Origin: Laguncularia racemosa
Taxonomy: Eukaryota; Streptophyta; Magnoliopsida; Myrtales; Combretaceae
Assembly (NCBI GenBank): GCA_037954665.1
Contig: JBBMOL010000021.1
Location: 3,286,001-3,350,000 of the forward strand
Direction of reading: 5' to 3'
DNA: 64,000 bases
The notes under the pieces were generated by a model that searched no databases, was not told the origin of the DNA, and saw only the letters and a list, made by a program, of their open reading frames with translations. Shown in pieces: positions 1-10,375 of the stretch. A program made the position numbers and the translations under genes. Position 1 is the stretch's first letter. Each line of letters starts with the position of its first letter.

Positions 1-179
1 GAAAAAATCATTATTAATATACCACATGTTTGAATGAGTGATAGGAAAATATTAATAATTTTAAAATATACATTAATGATAGTAGGTATCTTATAAAAAA
101 TTACCATTTACATCTTCATGTGTTAAAATTTTATTAATACTTATATACCACTACTTAATTAAGCACACATTAAACCTAA

Positions 180-617
180 ATAAAAGAATGATAATGGGAG
201 AACTCATAATTCACTCTTAGAAGCAAACATTCCCTCTCAACTCTATGTCCTTGTCCTTCTTCACATCAGCTTCCATGCACTACGACTTCCAACACTAGAC
301 TCGTTCTTTTCTCCCAAAGCATGACCAAATTCCCTTCAAAATCCACTGCTAACAAGCCCTTAATAATGTACCAAAATTCTTCTTAAACATAACTAACTGT
401 CTTGTAATGCCTTTCCTCTAAATCAAAACCTTTTATCTTTGCAACAAAACTATAGCAATACATAACCCCATTTATCATCCAAATACTCCCAAACCCTTGT
501 CCTAACATCATAAGCAACCACGCCACTTGAAGCTATTACATAAATCTTCTTCTCGATCATTGCAAATGTAGAAATGGTCATCCCTCCCATCTTCAACTCT
601 ATAAAGCTCTCCACAGT
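180..617 (-). pseudogene. 3' half of a kelch-repeat F-box protein pseudogene
   Basis: Read on the minus strand this stretch keeps the C-terminal kelch repeats of a plant F-box/kelch protein, the substrate-receptor class of SCF ubiquitin ligases. One frame reads KKIYVIASSGVVAYDVR followed by RVWEYL (about 580-480). A second frame carries MYCYSFVAKIKGFDLEE (about 470-410). Later frames hold LLAVDFEGNLVMLWE (about 360-310) and a charged tail near 260-200 of the type that follows the last kelch blade. The switch of frames and the stops show it is dead. It ends abruptly at about 617, where the truncated LTR of element A begins. The matching upstream half lies at 21749-22070 on the same strand, so a 21-kb retroelement split the gene. 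The family call rests on motif resemblance to SKIP6-like kelch proteins and is moderately sure. Confidence 0.6.
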
Positions 618-2037
618 ACAACCTAAGAAACACTCTAGGGACTTATAAGCGACCTAAAGGATCACAATGAGATTGACCCCTTTCCATCTGGTAAGAATTC
701 TAATCATCAATGCATTTAGTTCTGATGATGAATTATGAATCTAAGATTTATTAGTCATATATTAATAGAAATTAGAACAAAGAACGAGATAAATCGAGTG
801 TAAGATCAAGCACTTGGAGAATTCTGATTACAAATCCAAATCGAGTAAGTGTACAAGATCTAAATTATGCATTGGAATTAGTAGGTACATTGATCAATTA
901 GATTTAGAATTCTAAGAATTAAGCTTAGGAATAAATTGCAAAAAGGGAAAAAGGGGACTCGTAATGAATAGTGTTGTACACGGTCAGATACACACTCTTG
1001 TATCTGCTCGTGTAGAAACACAAATGTGTATAGAAAGGTATACGGATGAAGGACACGCCTATATACTTGGGTGTGTCAAATCACAAAAATTTACAAAAAG
1101 ATACATGGCTAGATACATGACTGTGTACCTGAGAATGCTAAAATGGAAATTTTACAGAGAAAGATACACAACCACTAACATGGCCATACTCTAGCTCGTG
1201 TTCCTCTACACAATCTCTTACATGACCATGTTGTCCAAGAACACTTCCCATGTGATTCTATTTTATTATATTTCAATTTTAAGTTACGAATTAAGTATAA
1301 CAATACATTGGGGAAAGGAATTCTATAATTAGGATGTGAAATTCATCAATTAGTAAACCTAGATTAATTGTAGAATAGAACTAAGTTTAAGTCTTTATAA
1401 TTAAATAGGTCTACATCCTTTTCTGAGGAACGTAAGAGACTATAGTGTGAAGTATGAATTTAATGATTACAAATAATCCGATGAGTTGATGTTACTATTG
1501 CATATATGTATGTGATAATGTTGTTGTGTGGCACGCACATGTCTATGTGGTACTCATGTGTTGGACTTAAGCTTATTCCTTTTTATTTTTCAATTGCAGG
1601 TGAAAATGATGAACATGTAGATTATGATGAGAATGGGAACCTAATGGGACATTATATGGATGGATATGAAAGAGAGTGCTACTATTATGTCGATGAGGAA
1701 TAATACAAAAATCATTGATGAATCTCTTATAGAAGTTTAGGTTATTAATTTAAGGGTGTGGAGATAATCATTAGACTTTTTACTATGTTAATTATTATAT
1801 GATGATAAACATGTTCCTAGATTTTTGGATTAAGGCTGTATGTAATTGAATTAAGTGACGATAATTGGAATGACTCACTTGAGAGTCATTCATCTTTTTT
1901 TATTGAAGTAATATTAGTATAAATGTAAAGTGACGATGAACAGGTTTAAATTTGTATGGAGATCTAGACCCTTAGCATGTTGCTATGCAATAGTGACACG
2001 TGATAAGCTATGATGTTCTAAGTTTTGGGGTGTTACA
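617..2037 (+). repeat. 5' LTR of element A, truncated
   Basis: From TACAACCTAAG at about 617 the sequence aligns with the 3' LTR from about 17968, through the same landmarks (GGCGACCTAAAGGATCAC-type, TTATTAGTCATATATTAATAG). It ends TGTTACA at 2037, just before the primer site. Compared with the 3' LTR it lacks the first 165 bases or so, including the TATA-like GATATATAAG. It also lacks about 310 bases at position 1450, where GTGTGAA joins GTATGAATTTAATG. A cluster of ACAC-GG/CC-GTGT type inverted motifs lies at 975-1225. Confidence 0.8.
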
Positions 2038-2044
2038 ACTTAAG

Positions 2045-2061
2045 TGATATTAGAGTTTAGG
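2045..2061 (+). other. Primer-binding site of element A (initiator Met tRNA type)
   Basis: TGATATTAGAGTTTAGG lies seven bases after the 5' LTR end. It resembles TGGTATCAGAGCTTAGG, the usual sequence complementary to the 3' end of plant initiator-Met tRNA in Tekay/Del elements, with three transitions. The changes match the general decay of the element. Confidence 0.75.
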
Positions 2062-2361
2062 TTTTGATCAATAAAATATAGGTTTGTAATCCATAGAGCT
2101 TAGGTTTGATGATCAATAAGTATAGGTTTCTATCAATAGAAAGTAAGTTGAAATATTTAGATGGATTAAGCATTTAATTTGTAGAGCAATAAAAAATGAA
2201 GAGAGTGGGTAATTTGCAGGAAGACTATTTTGTTTAATAACTTATTCTAATTTACCCATGTATATATGTGTAGACATAAGTATACATAAATGTATAATAT
2301 CACTAACTCCTCATATTGACTTTAACTTTTGGAACCATTCTATTGCCTTATCTTAAACAAA

Positions 2362-3460
2362 ATGCCTCCCAAAAGAAACATTAGACAGGGCTCATCTAAT
2401 GTGAGACAAGGTAGAGATGCACTAATGGAAAGGTATCTTCTAGGACTACCTCAATAGAGAGCTCCGGATTAAGCTAATGTCATGACTGCTCAACTGCTAA
2501 AGACTGTAAATGCTCTAGTGGGGATGTTAGTGTAGCAACAACAACAAGCCATGAGACTTGCCAAGTCTGTAGAAGAACCTTGTGGATTGGATAAATTTGT
2601 TTGGCTATCAAAGGAGTTTCATTCGCAAGTTGATGATCCAATAGAGACTAAACATTAGATCAATAAAACGGAGATGACATTTGAGGCATTCACGGTACTA
2701 GAAGATAAGAAGGTCAAATTTGCAACATTTATGTTGAAGGGATCAACTGTAGATTGGTGGACTAGTATGTCCAAGTTAACAGGAACTCTTATTTAGTGGT
2801 AGAGGCTCAAAGAGCTGTTTTATGAGAAGTATTTTCCTAGCAGTATCAAGGACTGGATGAATGTAGAGTACTATAACTACCAGCAGGGCAACCAAACTAT
2901 AGAGACATATGAAGCGGAGCTAAACCACTTGATTAAATTCTTACTAAAATCAATTCATATTGATGATGCTTTTAGAGCAAGACAACTTGTAAAAGGCTTA
3001 AAGCCTAACCTCCAGCATAAAGTGGGGGCCTTCCAATTAACCACTTATGTAGAGGTTGTTGATAAAGTGATGTTCCTAGAGTAGAGCGAGAGGAGAACAA
3101 AGGAACAACTGTCCCATAGGTTAGAAATTGCATTCGGAAAGAGACCTGCTTAAGTATATCATATGTTGATAAGGGAAAGAGGCCTATAGTTTATTAAGCC
3201 AGACTTATGGCTTTCACGCCTAGACCTATTTAGACTAGGCCAGCGTCTTTAGCACTACCTCCACCACCACAGGTAAAATTGGGAAGAAGATGTCCCAAAT
3301 GTTTAAGACCACATGAATTACAATAATGCAGTTGACCCGAAAGGGCATGTTTCTCTTATGGTAAGACAGGACATCTTAGCAAAAATTATACAGAGAAGTC
3401 CATCCCTCAGACTTTCTATTGTACTTATAAACAAAGGAAGCACAAATCCTTTGAGTGTAG
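2362..3460 (+). pseudogene. Element A gag (broken)
   Basis: A gag-like frame starts at ATG 2362 (MPPKRN) and is readable, with stop codons, to about 3160. The retro_gag core is recognisable (FATFMLKGSTVDWWTSM, then LFYEKYFPSS, about 2720-2850). The longest open stretch is 2857-3084. A degenerate zinc-knuckle region follows near 3289-3395, with CPKC and later CFSYGKTGH in a shifted frame. Gag forms the virus-like particle and binds the element RNA. Many TAG codons replace CAG and TGG, consistent with C-to-T decay of methylated DNA. The product cannot be made as one chain. Confidence 0.8.
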
Positions 3461-3649
3461 TGTTACCTAGAACTAGACAACTGTACCTTAACAGTTTCCA
3501 ATACAACAGTTAGTAAGACCTGCACTTAAAGGACCCATAAATAGACCTCAATACCTTGGACTAAGACAGAAGGCACCCGATCATGTATTTGCCTTACAAT
3601 AACAACAACAGTAGGATGCTCTAGATCAGGACACCATTGTAGGTAAACT

Positions 3650-4877
3650 TCTTATAAGCTCAACTATTATGTGTGTGTTATTTGATACAAGTGCCACAAA
3701 TTCATGCATATCACCTGTCTTTATGCATATGTGTAGATTGAAACCCATGCTATTAAGTGATGCTATGGTTATAAATACACCTTTTAGAGTGGGAGGAAGA
3801 TTAGATCATATGTGTAAAAATGTGGAAATTATAATACAAGGAAAGAAAATGTTAACAGAAATGTTTGCGTTAACGATGATTAAATTTAATATGATTTTAG
3901 GAGTGAATTAGTTGTCTAAGTACTATGCCACTATAGATTGTTATAATCTAGTGGTTTATTTTAATTTCCCTGATGAAGATCCAATTGTATTCAAGTTAGA
4001 TGCATTAAGTCTGACATATGAGTTATAGGATAAGGGTAGAATATTAGCATTATTAGTGGAGAATAAACAAGCCAAGAAATTAGAAGATATATATATATAG
4101 TGAAAGATTATGCAGAAGTATTTCTAGAAAGTTTGCTAGGCTTGCCGCTAGTTAGAAAGATAGAATTCTACATTGATTTGGTGTTGGGAATGACACTAAT
4201 ATCCAAGGCGCCCTATAGAATGGCACCTACTAAACTGTCTAAGTTGAAGACCCAACTTCAAGAATTGCAAGATAATAGGTTCATCAAGCCAAGTGTCTCA
4301 CCATGGGGTGCTCTAGTATTATATGTTAAGAAGCAAGACGGAAGTATAAGACTATGTATAGATTATAGATAGTCGAACCAAGTCACAATCAAGAATAAAT
4401 ACCCCATCTCTAAAATCAATGACCTATTTAATCAATTACAGAGAGCTCAAGTCTTTACGAAATTTGACTTGAGATCAAGGTATCATCAATTAAGGATCAA
4501 GGAAGAAGACATACAAAATACGGCTTTTAGGACTCGATACGGGCATTATGAATTCCTAGTAATGCCTTTTGGATTGATAAATGCTCCAGCTGCTTTCATG
4601 GATTTGATAAATAAGGTGCTCAGAGATTTGTTGGATCATTTTGTAGTGGTATTCATAGATAATATTCTCATATATTCCAAGAGTAAGGAAGAACATGAGG
4701 CACATTTGAGAACAGTACTAGAAAGATTACGGGAAGAGAAGCTATATGCCAAGTTCAGCAAGTGTGAGTTCTGGTTGGAACAGGCATCCTTCTTAGGACA
4801 TGTGGTAAATAAAAATGGCATATTAGTAGATCTTGAGAAGGTAAAGGTAGTAATTAATTAGCTAAGACTGAGAATTA
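3650..4877 (+). pseudogene. Element A protease and 5' part of reverse transcriptase (broken)
   Basis: The protease core appears as VLFDTSATNSCIS (about 3675), where DTS replaces the family's DTG, so the active-site triad is altered. RT follows from about 4100: MKDYAEVFLESLLGLP, then SPWGALVLYVKK and RLCIDYR (4300-4372, followed by a TAG), then FDLRSRYHQLRI and FVMPFGL-type blocks. The catalytic box reads FIDNILIYS at about 4648, with Asn in place of the second Asp of IDD, which should abolish polymerase activity. The frame runs to a stop at 4859 and continues to 4877, where element B is inserted. The rest of the enzyme resumes at 15687. Confidence 0.85.
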
Positions 4878-6294
4878 TGATAGATGATTAATAGAATATA
4901 TTTGTAAACAAGATTTTCGATAAATTCATTGAAATTATAGGAATTTTAAAGAAATATATTACCTAATTGAATAATATTTTAATTTCAGGATTAATATATT
5001 CTTTAATCAACAAAGGAAGAAAATGAGTCAAGTTTCACTTGATTCAAAATTAAAATGAAGAAATTTTGTGCATTTTAAGATCAACACAATCAAGTAACAC
5101 GGTCATGTTGATTTTGAAGAAAAATCAAAAGGATACATGAATAAACAACACAACCATGTTAGTAGTCGTGTAACTTTCCAAGTAATAGAAGACAAACATA
5201 ACCATGTAACATGACCATGTTGAGTTAAGTGTAACACAACCTGGCAACATGACCGTGTTGGGGTCGTGTTAGCTGTATCTTCCCCAAATTTAGACGCTTT
5301 TGAAAGATTTAAGTTGAACACAACGTGAACCTGACCATGTTGAAGGGTTATGTTGAGTTCGATAGCTAGGTAATATAAATACCAGATATAAAACCTAAAC
5401 AAAAAAAAAAAAAAGAAGAGAAGAAGAAAGAGAAGAGAGAGAGTTTTAACAAAAAGAAGGAGAGAGTTTTTGAGTAGATAAAGAAAAGAATTCCTTGAAG
5501 AGGCGAGAATATTGAAGATCAAATTGTACACTTCGAAAGTACAAGAATAGATTTCTACAAGGGTTTTACATCATAATGATAGCTTAAATTCTTCTAGTAT
5601 CTAGATTTTTGAAACCCTAGAATTATTATGTAATTTTATTTCAGTTATTATTTAATAAAGTCTTTATTGTCTTAATTCAATTATGCATATTCTTCATTGT
5701 ATGAATTTGATATTTCTAGAGTATCAATTTTTAATTATTGATATTATATAAATAGATTGAGAAATCACTTATATAATTAGATATAGCATAATTGAAAAGA
5801 GTTGCATGCACCCCTAGAGATAGAATGACATAAATCTTTCGAATTAGGGTCAAACCTAATAATGGAATTCAAATGTCAATAATGCAATTTTAGGAGTTTT
5901 AATTAAAGACAAGTCTCTATTAATCAACCTAAAATTGGAAATTAATAATCTTGAAAAAGATATTAATTTGATTATGGAATTCCTACGGTTAAGAAAATAA
6001 AGATTAAAATTGGAATTAACTCTAATAAGTTATATATGATTCTAGGGGGAAACTAAATCTAGATATGAATCCTTACAATATTAATTAAAACTCTTTAGTA
6101 ATCTACTTTCTTTCCATTATTTTAATAATTATTAGTTAAACAATTAGAGTTTCTTAATTGATCAATACATTTTAATTTGATGATTAGATAATAAAGTCTT
6201 AGTTAATATTAGTAATTATAGTCTCTATAGGACAACATTCGTAATTAATTCACTATATTACATTAACCGATATGTGTAATTGCCTACACTATCA
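4878..6294 (+). repeat. 5' LTR of element B
   Basis: It begins TGATAGATGATTAATAG and ends CACTATCA, and is matched along its length by 14223-15686. It holds a cluster of palindrome-like ACACGGTCATGTT and AACATGACCGTGTTG motifs at 5095-5350, a TATA-like AATATAAATA at 5372-5381 and an A/GA-rich run at 5400-5460. The 3' copy has an extra stretch near 14913-14950 that this copy lacks (junction near 5568), so their lengths differ (1417 against 1464 bases). Confidence 0.9.
5372..5381 (+). promoter_or_regulatory. Putative TATA box in the element B 5' LTR
   Basis: AATATAAATA lies just after the palindromic cluster and before the purine-rich run, which is where an LTR promoter would be expected. The same block recurs in the 3' LTR near 14718. 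No transcription start can be seen directly. Confidence 0.4.
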
Positions 6295-6299
6295 AGTTT

Positions 6300-6318
6300 T
6301 AGCACCGTTGTCGGGGAC
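6300..6318 (+). other. Primer-binding site of element B (tRNA-Asp type)
   Basis: TAGCACCGTTGTCGGGGAC begins five bases after the LTR. It resembles TGGCGCCGTTGCCGGGGA, the complement of the 3' end of plant tRNA-Asp used by Athila elements, with three transitions. Element D has the same site at 60455 with different changes. Confidence 0.85.
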
Positions 6319-6434
6319 TACAATATTATGAACGCTTAATACTTTATTAATCTAATCATTTTTTTTTTCCTTTTTCTTTCATCTTAGTTGCTACTCTTCT
6401 TGGAGACTAATTTAAAAGTATTCTTTTACAGTAT

Positions 6435-8700
6435 ATGACCAGGAGTAATTCAACGAACCTTCTGGAAATAGACCTTGAAATTGAGAGAACCACTAAGGGC
6501 TTGAGGAAGAGCGTTAAACAAACAGTGGACGAGTTAAATCTAGGACCTCCCTCAAAAGTCAAGATGAAAGAAGAAAATGAACCGATCGAAATGGCAAATA
6601 ACGGGAACTAGAATGCAGTTAGGACTATGTTCGATTATGCAAGACCTAAACTTATTAGGACTGACTTGAGTATTGTTAGGCCGGCATTTGCTACAAATAA
6701 TTTTGAGATCAAACCGAACAATATCCAAATGGTGCAACAATTCATCCAATTTGATGGCTTACAGGATAAGGACCCTAATGCTCATATTTCTAGTTTTCTA
6801 GAAATATGTGATACCTTTAAAATTAACGGGGTTGGTGATGATGCTATACGCCTAAGATTGTTTCCATTCTCCTTAAGAGACAGAGCAAAACAGTGGTTAA
6901 ATTTTCTCCTACGAGGATCAATTACTACATGGGATGAAATGGCTACGGAATTTTTAAAGAAGTATTTCCCACCTGCCAAAACTGCAAAACTCAGGAATGA
7001 TATCTCTACTTATGCTTAGATTAAATCTGAGACATTATATGATATATGGGAGCACTTTAAAGATCTATTATGACGATGTCCACTTCACGGTCTCCCACTT
7101 TGGATGCAAATCCAAACATTCTATAATGATCTCAATTTATCGACAAGGCAGATGATTGATGCTACAACTGGAGGCACATTAAATACCAAAACACCTGAGC
7201 AAGCCTAAACCTTAATAGAGGAAATGGCTATGAATAATTATTAGTGGGAGAATATTAGGGTAAGGCATAAAGCTACAGGGATATATGATGTAGATGTGGT
7301 GACAGCATTATTAGCTAAAGTTGATGTACTGACTCGAAAAATAGACAAGCTTTCAGTTACACCATAATAATCTTAGATGATGCAGGGTGATGTTGTTACT
7401 AGATGGTTTATGGATCAGGATCAATTAGAACAAACTAGTTACATGGGAAACCCCTCTAGGCCTCAAAATAATCCCTATAGCAATACATATAACCCTGGGT
7501 GGAGAAACCAACCAAACTTCTCGTAGAGTAATCAAGGTCAAAATAAACAACGAACCACACTTAACCCACCCCCACCTAGATTCCAGCAATCCCCACTTCA
7601 AGATAAGAAACCAAGTTTGGAAGAGCTTCTGACTAAATTTATTCAAACATCTAATGCTCGATTTCAGAGCATAAAGATGTCTCTTAGAAATCAAGAAGCC
7701 TCTATCCACAACCTCGAAAACCAAGTAGGTCAACTCGCAAAAATGATGTCGAAAAGACAATCAGGAACATTGCTTGGGAATACAAAAATGAACCTTAGAG
7801 AGCATGTTCAGGCAATGACCCTTAGGAGTGGAAAGGAGTTGTAAGTTGATAATTTAATAGAAAAGGATCAAGTGAAGATAGAGACCACAATCATTGAAAA
7901 GCAAAGCAAACCACCTAAGGAAGTCAAGGAGTTCAAACCACCTATACCCTACCCTACTTGCCTAAAGAAAGATCGTGCCAATGAGCATTTTGGTAAGTTC
8001 TTAGAACTCTTTAAACAATTGCATATTAACTTACTCTTTGTTGAGGCCTTATCACAGATGCCCAAATATGCTAAATTTCTAAAAGATCTATTGTCAAATA
8101 AACGGAAGTTAGAGGAGTTATCCATGGTGACACTCAGTAGGGAATACTCAACGATCTTGCAAAATAAACTACCAGAAAAGCTGAAAGATCTAGGGAACTT
8201 TACTATACCCTGCCTAATTGGCAGTCTATCTGTAGAAAAAGCCTTAGCAGACTTGGGAGCAAGCATAAATTTGATTTCGTATAAACTCTTTAAAAGATTA
8301 GGATTAAGCGAGCCTAAACCAACACGTATGAGCTTACAAGTAGCTGATAGGTCAGTAAAATACCCTAGTGGTATTATTGAGGATGTGTTAGTTAAGGTTG
8401 ATACCTTTATTATTCCTATTGATTTTTTCATTCTAGATGTGGATGAGGATATAGAGGTCCCTTTGATCCTTGGTCAACCCTTCTTAGCCACTACTAAAGC
8501 TATCATTGATGTCAGCGGTAGTGAACTCATCTTAAGAGTTAATGATGAAGAGCTGGTATTCAAGGTTCCGAAGGTGTTGAAGAAACCGTTTATTCAAGAT
8601 GATATGTTTTATTTTCTTAATAATATTGATCTCTCTGTTGTTAGTTATATGCATGACATACTTTATAAAGATCCCCTGGAGCTATGTATAGTGTAAGGTG
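6435..8700 (+). pseudogene. Element B gag-protease (broken)
   Basis: ATG at 6435 opens an Athila-type gag (MTRSNSTN). The gag core is readable at 6627-7019 (FSLRDRAKQWLNFL, then FLKKYFPPAKTAKLRNDIS). It continues through single in-frame stops to a proline/asparagine-rich stretch near 7440-7600 (NPYSNTYNPGWRNQPNFS). The region 7617-7844 has the conserved heptad-like NLENQVGQLAKMMS. The open stretch 7872-8696 carries the aspartic protease with ALADLGASINLIS at about 8245; its catalytic Asp is intact. Stops at 6609, 7018, 7072 and 7842 among others break the polyprotein. Gag would assemble particles and the protease would process the polyprotein. Confidence 0.85.
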
Positions 8701-8702
8701 AG

Positions 8703-10360
8703 GTGAGTCCGATAGAACACCTTGTACGCACAGAAACTTTAACTAAATTGGAAGCTAATGAGTTCATGCAAAGGCAAAAGGACTTTGAGGAAATCAATAG
8801 GAAAAAGGGAGTAAGATTGAAGCCCTCCATTGAAGAACCACCAATGTTAGAGCTTAAGCAGTTACCTGATTATTTACACTATGCCTTTCTAGAAAAGGAC
8901 TCTAAATTATCGGTGATTATTTCTTCTAATTTAGAGATTAGTCAGAAAGAAAAGCTCTTGCAAGTTCTTAAGGAATATAAGAGAGCTATTGTGTGAAAGA
9001 TATTAGATATTCGGGGCATCAACCCTTTTTTTTTTTTTTGTACTCATAAGACCTTATTGGAAGACAACTTCAAACCGGTTGTGAAACCCCAAAGAAGGTT
9101 AAACCCGAATATGAAAGAAGTTGTCAAGGATAAGGTAATTAAACTCATGGATGCAAGTTTGAGTTCCTAGGTAAGTCCTGTGCAAGTTGTGCCTATGAAA
9201 GGAGGTATGACGGTGGTCCTAAATGAGAAGAATGAGCTAATCCCAAGAAGGACGGTTATAGGATGGAGAGTGTGCATCAATTATAAGAGGCTAAACGATG
9301 CCACACTAAAAGATCATTTCTCCTACCATTTATAGACCAAATGCTTAAAAGATTAGCTGGGCATGTGCACTACTACTTTTTAGATGGTTTATCTGGATAC
9401 TTCCAAATTCCAATTGCCCCAAAAGATCAGGAAAAGACCACCTTTACATGCCCCTATGGTACCTTTGCATACCTATGAATACTTTTTTTGCCTTTGTAAC
9501 ACACTAGCAACCTTCCAGTGGTGTATGGTAGCCATTTTTGAAGACTTGATCGAAGATATAATGGAGGTCTTCATGGATGACTTCTCATTTTTTGGAGACT
9601 CTTTTGAGCAATGCCTTAATAATTTGGATAAGGTACTAACAAGATGTAAAGAGACCAATTTAGTCTTGAATTGGGAGAAGTGCTACTTTATGGTGCAAGA
9701 GGGAATCATTTTGGGGCATAAGGTTTTTGCTAGGGGGATTGAAGTGGACACTGCAAAGATTGAAATAATTGTCAATTTACCACCCCCGACCTCAGTAAAG
9801 GTCATTAGGAGCTTCTTAGGACGTGCAAGGTTTTATAGGAGATTCATTAAAGATTTCTCTAAGATAGCTAGGCCTTTGACTAGGTTATTAGAGAATGATG
9901 TACTATTTATGTTCTCACAAGAGTGCATTAATGCATTTAATGCTCTTAAGCATAAATTAACTAATGCCCCTATTATGGTTTCCCCCAATTGGAATCTCCC
10001 TTTCAAGTTAATGTGCGACACCAGTGACTTTGCGGTTGGGGTAGTGCTTGGGCAAAGAAAAGATAAGCATTTCCAATCCATTTCATATGCCAAAAAAAAA
10101 CCCTCATGGATGCACAAGAAAATTGTACAACTACTGAAAAAGAGTTGTTAGCTATTATCTTTGCATTTGATAAATTCTGTTTCTATTTGATTATATCTAA
10201 AGTTATTGTTTATACTGACCATTCTGCTTTAAGATACTTATTGAGCAAATCAGATGCTAAACCACGACTCATCTAATGGATCTTATTACTTCAAGAATTT
10301 GATATTGAGATCAAAGACAAGAAAGGCACTAAGAATCTCACAACAAATCACCTATCCAGA
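8703..10360 (+). pseudogene. Element B reverse transcriptase and RNase H (broken)
   Basis: After a lead segment at 8703-8996, the RT domain is readable from about 9175 (VQVVPMKGGMTVVLNEKNEL) to 10150. The frame changes near 9320-9385, so the finger and palm parts are offset. The catalytic block FMDDFSFFGDSF (about 9570) keeps both aspartates, and the thumb/connection block SVKVIRSFLGRARFYRRFIKDFS follows near 9800-9865. RNase H begins with LMCDTSDFAVGVVLG (about 10010) and runs through a shifted frame near 10150-10330 (ending TNHLSRL). Element B is the only one of the three gypsy elements here whose RT catalytic pair is unchanged, but frameshifts still inactivate it. Confidence 0.85.
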
Positions 10361-10375
10361 CTTAACAACCTAACC

